Shown here piece after piece: positions 7,442 to 11,169 of a stretch of DNA of 11,169 bases. How positions within the stretch are numbered: the stretch's first letter is position 1; each line of letters opens with the position of its first letter. Source of the stretch: Cytophagales bacterium (GTDB lineage Bacteria > Bacteroidota > Bacteroidia > Cytophagales > Cyclobacteriaceae); assembly GCA_024643485.1 (NCBI GenBank), contig JAHEMU010000012.1, forward strand, positions 1-11,169. The letters are read 5' to 3'. Below the pieces are notes generated by a model. That model was not told the origin of the DNA, ran no database searches, and saw only the letters and a list, made by a program, of their open reading frames with translations. The position numbers were made by a program, and so were the translations under genes.

Positions 7442-8521
7442 ATGGTGGAACGTTTATTGATATATCGGTGGAGCTTAATTATTGCCGGACTGATAGTTTT
7501 TAATCAGGCCACTGCACAAATTAATACCCCTTCATACACCAATGAATTCTTGAATATAGGAACAGGTGCAAGAGGCCTCGCCATGGGGAATGCTCAAGTA
7601 GCAAATCCACTGCCAGGCGAATCCGGTTATTGGAACCCTTCATTCCTTTCTTCTCTTAATAAGAAATATTACCTTTCATTAATGCACAGTGAGTATTTTG
7701 GAGGGGTAGCATCCTATGATTACTTGAGTTATGCCATCTCCTCTGATTCAATTTCCGGGTTTTCCGTGTCTCTAATTCGATTGGGTGTAGACGATATTCC
7801 CGATACTAGGTTGCTATACGATGCCAATGGGGTAATCGATTATGATGCCGTGACCTTTTTTTCGGCAGTAGACATGGCATTCTTATTTTCTTATGGTAGA
7901 AAAATGGATGTTCTAGGTGGAATAAATGTGGGGGGATCAGCAAAAATTATTCGAAGAAAAGTGGGTGAATTTGGTGATGCTTGGGGATTTGGATTAGATG
8001 TCGGATTGAATAAGTCGTTCGATAAAATAACTGCTGCAGTTACAATTAGGGACATAACCGGGACCTTCACTAACTGGCAGCACGATGCTGCACTTTTGGA
8101 TCAGGTGTATCAATCTACGGGTAATACCATTTCTTCAAGATATAGTGAAGTTGCCTTGCCACAAGTAATTGCTGGGATCGCTTTGAATTTAATTCAAAAA
8201 GAGAAATGGGAATTGCATGGGCAAATGGACGCTCGACTCACCTCGGATGGTGCTAGGAATACGTTAATAAGTGGAAAAAACATTTCCATTGATCCTGCAT
8301 TAGGATTGGAATTTATTTTAGATGAAAAGGTGTTTATAAGAACTGGACTAAATAAATGGCAACAAGAATTCATTTCAAATAAATGGGTTGCCGAATGGTC
8401 AACAGGATTGGGATTTGCATATAAAAATATACAGTTCCAGTACGCTTTAAATAGAAATAATGGATTTGATTCAAATCACTATACACATAGTTTTTCATTA
8501 AATGCCAAATTAAAAAATTGA
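7442..8521 (+). CDS. porV2: PorV/PorQ-family outer-membrane barrel (PorV2-like T9SS protein)
   Basis: A 359-residue outer-membrane beta-barrel. A signal peptide (1-25) ends in the ATA|Q cleavage context common in Bacteroidota. The mature N-terminus carries the PorV/PorQ/UPF0164 signature: NEFLNIGTGARGLAMGNAQV (34-53) and, after a short gap, GYWNPSFL (62-69). The rest is made of alternating amphipathic strands with aromatic girdles (for example WELHGQMDARL and the terminal HSFSLNAKL strand), as expected of a FadL-like barrel. In the type IX secretion system PorV binds the sortase PorU and shuttles cargo for C-terminal signal removal and surface attachment. Assignment to a PorV2-like subgroup rests mainly on the gene that follows two bases later, a C25 peptidase. 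Canonical PorV is not usually coupled in this way as far as I recall. ATG 7442 is required for the signal peptide. PorQ or a generic PorV/PorQ paralogue is the alternative. Confidence 0.85.
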   Translation: MVERLLIYRWSLIIAGLIVFNQATAQINTPSYTNEFLNIGTGARGLAMGNAQVANPLPGESGYWNPSFLSSLNKKYYLSLMHSEYFGGVASYDYLSYAISSDSISGFSVSLIRLGVDDIPDTRLLYDANGVIDYDAVTFFSAVDMAFLFSYGRKMDVLGGINVGGSAKIIRRKVGEFGDAWGFGLDVGLNKSFDKITAAVTIRDITGTFTNWQHDAALLDQVYQSTGNTISSRYSEVALPQVIAGIALNLIQKEKWELHGQMDARLTSDGARNTLISGKNISIDPALGLEFILDEKVFIRTGLNKWQQEFISNKWVAEWSTGLGFAYKNIQFQYALNRNNGFDSNHYTHSFSLNAKLKN

Positions 8522-8523
8522 AA

Positions 8524-11169
8524 ATGCTAAGGAAATTAGGGATAGGAATTTCATTGATATTCATGGTCGTTTCATTGCAAGGACAATCCAGCAATGATTG
8601 GATTGATTTTTCACGTCCCTACTATAAGGTAAATACTGCCAAAAATGCGATATATAAAATAACAGCTGAGCAATTCGAAGCCGTACGTACCGAATCATTG
8701 CCCTTAGACCCACGGGAATTTCGAATGTTTCACCGAGGTGAGGAAGTCGCAATAAAGGTGACTGGGGAAGGCGATGGGAGCTTTGATGCCGGTGATTTTA
8801 TAGAATTTTATGGCATTAAAAATGACGGAACATTAGATCGAGACTTGTATAGGGATCCCAATTTTCAGTTACACCCTAATTTTAATTTATTTTCCGATAC
8901 AACCGCCTACTTTTTAACCTGGTCAGAAGGGGAACTCGGAGAGCGAATTAGCTCCTATTCAGGCGATAATGTCAATGGACTCCCTAAGCAATTGGCCTAC
9001 ATTCATAAAAAAGAATATAAAATCACGGAGAATTATTTTGGGGGTTTTAATTACCCAATTGACGGATATAATGATTTTCTGACAGGTTTTGATCAGTCTG
9101 AAGGATGGGCAAGTGCCGCCATCGTGAATTTAGGCAGTAAAACATTTACTACCACTGCCATTACTAATGAAGATCGAATAACTTCTAAGCCTAAGCTAAA
9201 TGTTGTTTTAACGGGAAGTTATAATTCAGAAAATGGCTTTGAAATTTGGGTCGGACCTTCAACATCACAACTAAGGTTAATTCAAACTGGAGTTTTAAGC
9301 CAATTTGATAATTCAGAATTTGAAAATGAATTAGAATGGACCGATGTGGGGGCGGATGGAAAAGTTACCATTAAAATCATGGGTAATAATCCAGCGAATG
9401 AAGCTACTCATATGATAAGAGTAGTCTCTTATGAACTCTTTTATGATCATACTTACTTGAAAGAGCAAAGCGTTCAATTTATAAGGCCTTTTATTAATCC
9501 TGCAAATGAGTCTTATATTGAATTGACCAATGTTGTTTCACAGGGGTTATTATGGGATATCACCGAAAGTGCAGTCCCTGTTCAATTGGAGTATAATTTG
9601 AGTGCAACAACACTTCAGTCAATCATAAAAAACACGTCAGACGAACGCTTGTTGGTGTGGGCAGATGTTAGCGAAGCCGTCGCCCTGAAACCTGTAAAAT
9701 TTATTAATTATGAAGGTCTATCACCTAACTATTTATTCGTTTATCACCGCGATTTAACCAATAATTCAAATGGAATGAACCCGGTTAAGGAATATGCTGA
9801 GTATAGAGCTTCCAATGTTGGTGGAGGATTTGACACTCTAACAGTTGAGATTCAGCAATTGTATGACCAATTTAATTATGGAGAATTAAGCCCTACAGCA
9901 ATTTATCAATGGTTGGAATTCATTTACCTTAGTTCTACCCCGGAATATTTGTTAATCATTGGAAAGCCATTGGGATATAACTTAAATAATGGCGGTTTGG
10001 GTGGGTATTACAGAAATCCGGGAGGCTTTACAATTAAAAGCTATGTGCCAACTGCAGGATATCCCGGGAGTGATATACTGTACGCAGCGGGTTTCGGAGG
10101 TAATCTAGAGGTGCCGAAATTTCCAGTAGGACGAATTCCTTCGAACAATGCAGACGAATTATCATCTTATTTAGCAAAAGTAATAAGCTATGAATTGGAC
10201 GATTTTACTGATTTTAATAGAAAAAGATTAATACACCTTTCGGGTGGAATTGAAGATTCTGATAAAGATTATTTTGAAAATAATTTAGCGGCACTTGCAG
10301 AGATCGCTGCCGGTAATTTTTATGGAGCACAAACTGAAGCATTGAGAAAAATCCCTCTGAATAACACCGGTCCTGTGAGTATACCGTTGAATGCGCAATT
10401 AGAAGAAGGGGTAAATCTAATTACTACTTTTGGTCACTCACAACGTCAATATCCCGACACTAATTTTGGAAAAGTGGAAAGCTTTGGTGGGTATGTAAAC
10501 AAGGATAAATATGTAAATTTACTCATGAATGGGTGTCAGTTGGGTGATATTTTCTGGAATGCTGAAGATTTTGTTCAAAATTGGATCAATGCAAAGGATA
10601 AAGGGGCTGTAACAGCGATTGCCCATTCAAATTATGCCTCTGCACAGGTTCAATTTGATTTTTCTTCAAAGTTTTATACCTCTGCGTTTGCTGATGAAGC
10701 CGGTATAAATAAATCGATTGGTAAGATATATTTGGGTGTGGTTGCCGAAATGTATAATAATTACGTCGGTTTCGATGATAGGTTGGCGAAAAATATTGCT
10801 CAACAAATGTTGATCATCGGTGACCCTGCTATAAAATTGTTTAATGCACAAAAGCAAGACCTGGCAATCGAGGAATCAGATGTAGAGTTACTTTCTTTCA
10901 AATCTGGCGAACGTGTCAATGCAAGTATGGATTCGTTTTTACTGCGTTTGCCAGTTAAAAATTATGGTATCATGCCTTCCTCTGATTTTACAGTAACAGT
11001 TAATCATTCGATGATAGATAACGATTACCAAAGGAATTATAGTCTAAATTTCCCAATGGTAGCTTTTCAAGAATTTCTGGATATCACGATTTACCACCCT
11101 ATTGATAAAAATTTTATAGGTCAGCATCAATTTGAAATCATCATTGACCCGGATTTCTCAATTAATGAA
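8524..11169 (+). CDS. porU2: C25 gingipain-type cysteine peptidase, PorU2-like T9SS sortase, 3'-truncated by window edge
   Basis: The frame is open for 882 codons from ATG 8524 to the last base with no stop, so the C-terminus is outside the window. A signal peptide (about 1-21, hydrophobic core GIGISLIFMVV) is lost if the later ATG at 8563 is used, so 8524 is chosen. The N-terminal beta-rich region (about 25-395) includes an acidic GDGSFDAGDFIEFYG segment (83-97) of the kind seen in PorU N-terminal domains. The C25 catalytic domain spans about 400-775: PNYLFVYHRD (401-410), catalytic His638 in TFGHS, catalytic Cys671 in MNGCQLGD, and the closing IIGDPAIKLF motif (764-773). The His-to-Cys spacing of 33 equals that of gingipains RgpB and Kgp. 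From about 780 an Ig/CARDB-like beta domain begins and is cut. PorU-type enzymes cleave T9SS C-terminal signals and attach cargo at the surface while bound to PorV. The PorV-like gene ends two bases before, so the pair is probably one operon and one complex. A secreted C25 protease that is not a sortase remains possible. Confidence 0.85.
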   Translation, partial: MLRKLGIGISLIFMVVSLQGQSSNDWIDFSRPYYKVNTAKNAIYKITAEQFEAVRTESLPLDPREFRMFHRGEEVAIKVTGEGDGSFDAGDFIEFYGIKNDGTLDRDLYRDPNFQLHPNFNLFSDTTAYFLTWSEGELGERISSYSGDNVNGLPKQLAYIHKKEYKITENYFGGFNYPIDGYNDFLTGFDQSEGWASAAIVNLGSKTFTTTAITNEDRITSKPKLNVVLTGSYNSENGFEIWVGPSTSQLRLIQTGVLSQFDNSEFENELEWTDVGADGKVTIKIMGNNPANEATHMIRVVSYELFYDHTYLKEQSVQFIRPFINPANESYIELTNVVSQGLLWDITESAVPVQLEYNLSATTLQSIIKNTSDERLLVWADVSEAVALKPVKFINYEGLSPNYLFVYHRDLTNNSNGMNPVKEYAEYRASNVGGGFDTLTVEIQQLYDQFNYGELSPTAIYQWLEFIYLSSTPEYLLIIGKPLGYNLNNGGLGGYYRNPGGFTIKSYVPTAGYPGSDILYAAGFGGNLEVPKFPVGRIPSNNADELSSYLAKVISYELDDFTDFNRKRLIHLSGGIEDSDKDYFENNLAALAEIAAGNFYGAQTEALRKIPLNNTGPVSIPLNAQLEEGVNLITTFGHSQRQYPDTNFGKVESFGGYVNKDKYVNLLMNGCQLGDIFWNAEDFVQNWINAKDKGAVTAIAHSNYASAQVQFDFSSKFYTSAFADEAGINKSIGKIYLGVVAEMYNNYVGFDDRLAKNIAQQMLIIGDPAIKLFNAQKQDLAIEESDVELLSFKSGERVNASMDSFLLRLPVKNYGIMPSSDFTVTVNHSMIDNDYQRNYSLNFPMVAFQEFLDITIYHPIDKNFIGQHQFEIIIDPDFSINE

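Noticed and set aside
8370..8752. Minus-strand frames over the end of the porV-like gene and the start of the C25 gene
   Set aside because: They lie opposite two well-supported genes and show no domain. The plus-strand C25 frame is open through this region with a signal peptide and family motifs. The same applies to the minus-strand frame at 10666-10857, which lies opposite the catalytic domain.
1..11169. Mobile elements, CRISPR, tRNA/rRNA or phage genes
   Set aside because: No terminal inverted repeats, transposase or integrase motifs, regularly spaced repeats or cloverleaf-like sequences were seen by eye. Nearly all of the window is accounted for by coding genes.

Overview
The window looks like chromosomal DNA of a marine- or soil-type Bacteroidota, most likely order Cytophagales. 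The evidence is: low to moderate GC; an exact Bacteroidota-type promoter element (TAnnTTTG) in front of the thioredoxin gene; A-rich leaders without clear Shine-Dalgarno sequences; and a PorV/PorU-type protein pair, which belongs to the type IX secretion system (T9SS) found only in this phylum. The genus is not determinable by eye.

Layout. (1) 2-2404, plus strand: the 3' two-thirds of dnaE (replicative DNA polymerase III alpha subunit), cut by the window start. (2) 2450-5027, plus strand: a two-gene signalling pair, a membrane PAS histidine kinase followed one base later by a stand-alone receiver-domain response regulator. (3) 5024-5467, minus strand: a small membrane-anchored c-type haem-binding protein, convergent with the regulator and overlapping its end by 4 bases. 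(4) 5468-5627: a 160-base divergent intergenic region holding a short dyad and the thioredoxin promoter. (5) 5628-5951: thioredoxin, ended by a clear intrinsic terminator at 5978-6001. (6) 6012-7394: a DUF389 multi-pass membrane protein with a long soluble C-terminal part. (7) 7442-8521 and 8524-11169: an outer-membrane PorV/PorQ-family barrel (PorV2-like), followed two bases later by a very long open reading frame that runs off the window end. That last frame is a gingipain-type C25 cysteine peptidase (PorU2-like T9SS sortase). It has no stop codon inside the window, so a search for complete stop-bounded reading frames would miss it.

How the genes work together. The strongest functional unit is the PorV2-PorU2 pair. 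In the known T9SS, PorV is the outer-membrane partner that holds the sortase PorU, which trims the C-terminal signal of exported proteins and attaches them to the cell surface. The tight coupling here suggests a dedicated second PorV/PorU-like pair. The kinase/regulator pair probably senses a periplasmic cue, but its regulator has no output domain, so the downstream target lies elsewhere. The haem protein and thioredoxin are divergently transcribed and both redox-linked, although a functional link is only inferred.

I saw no RNA genes, insertion sequences, CRISPR arrays, prophage genes or origin-like repeats. No gene-free stretch exceeds 300 bases.
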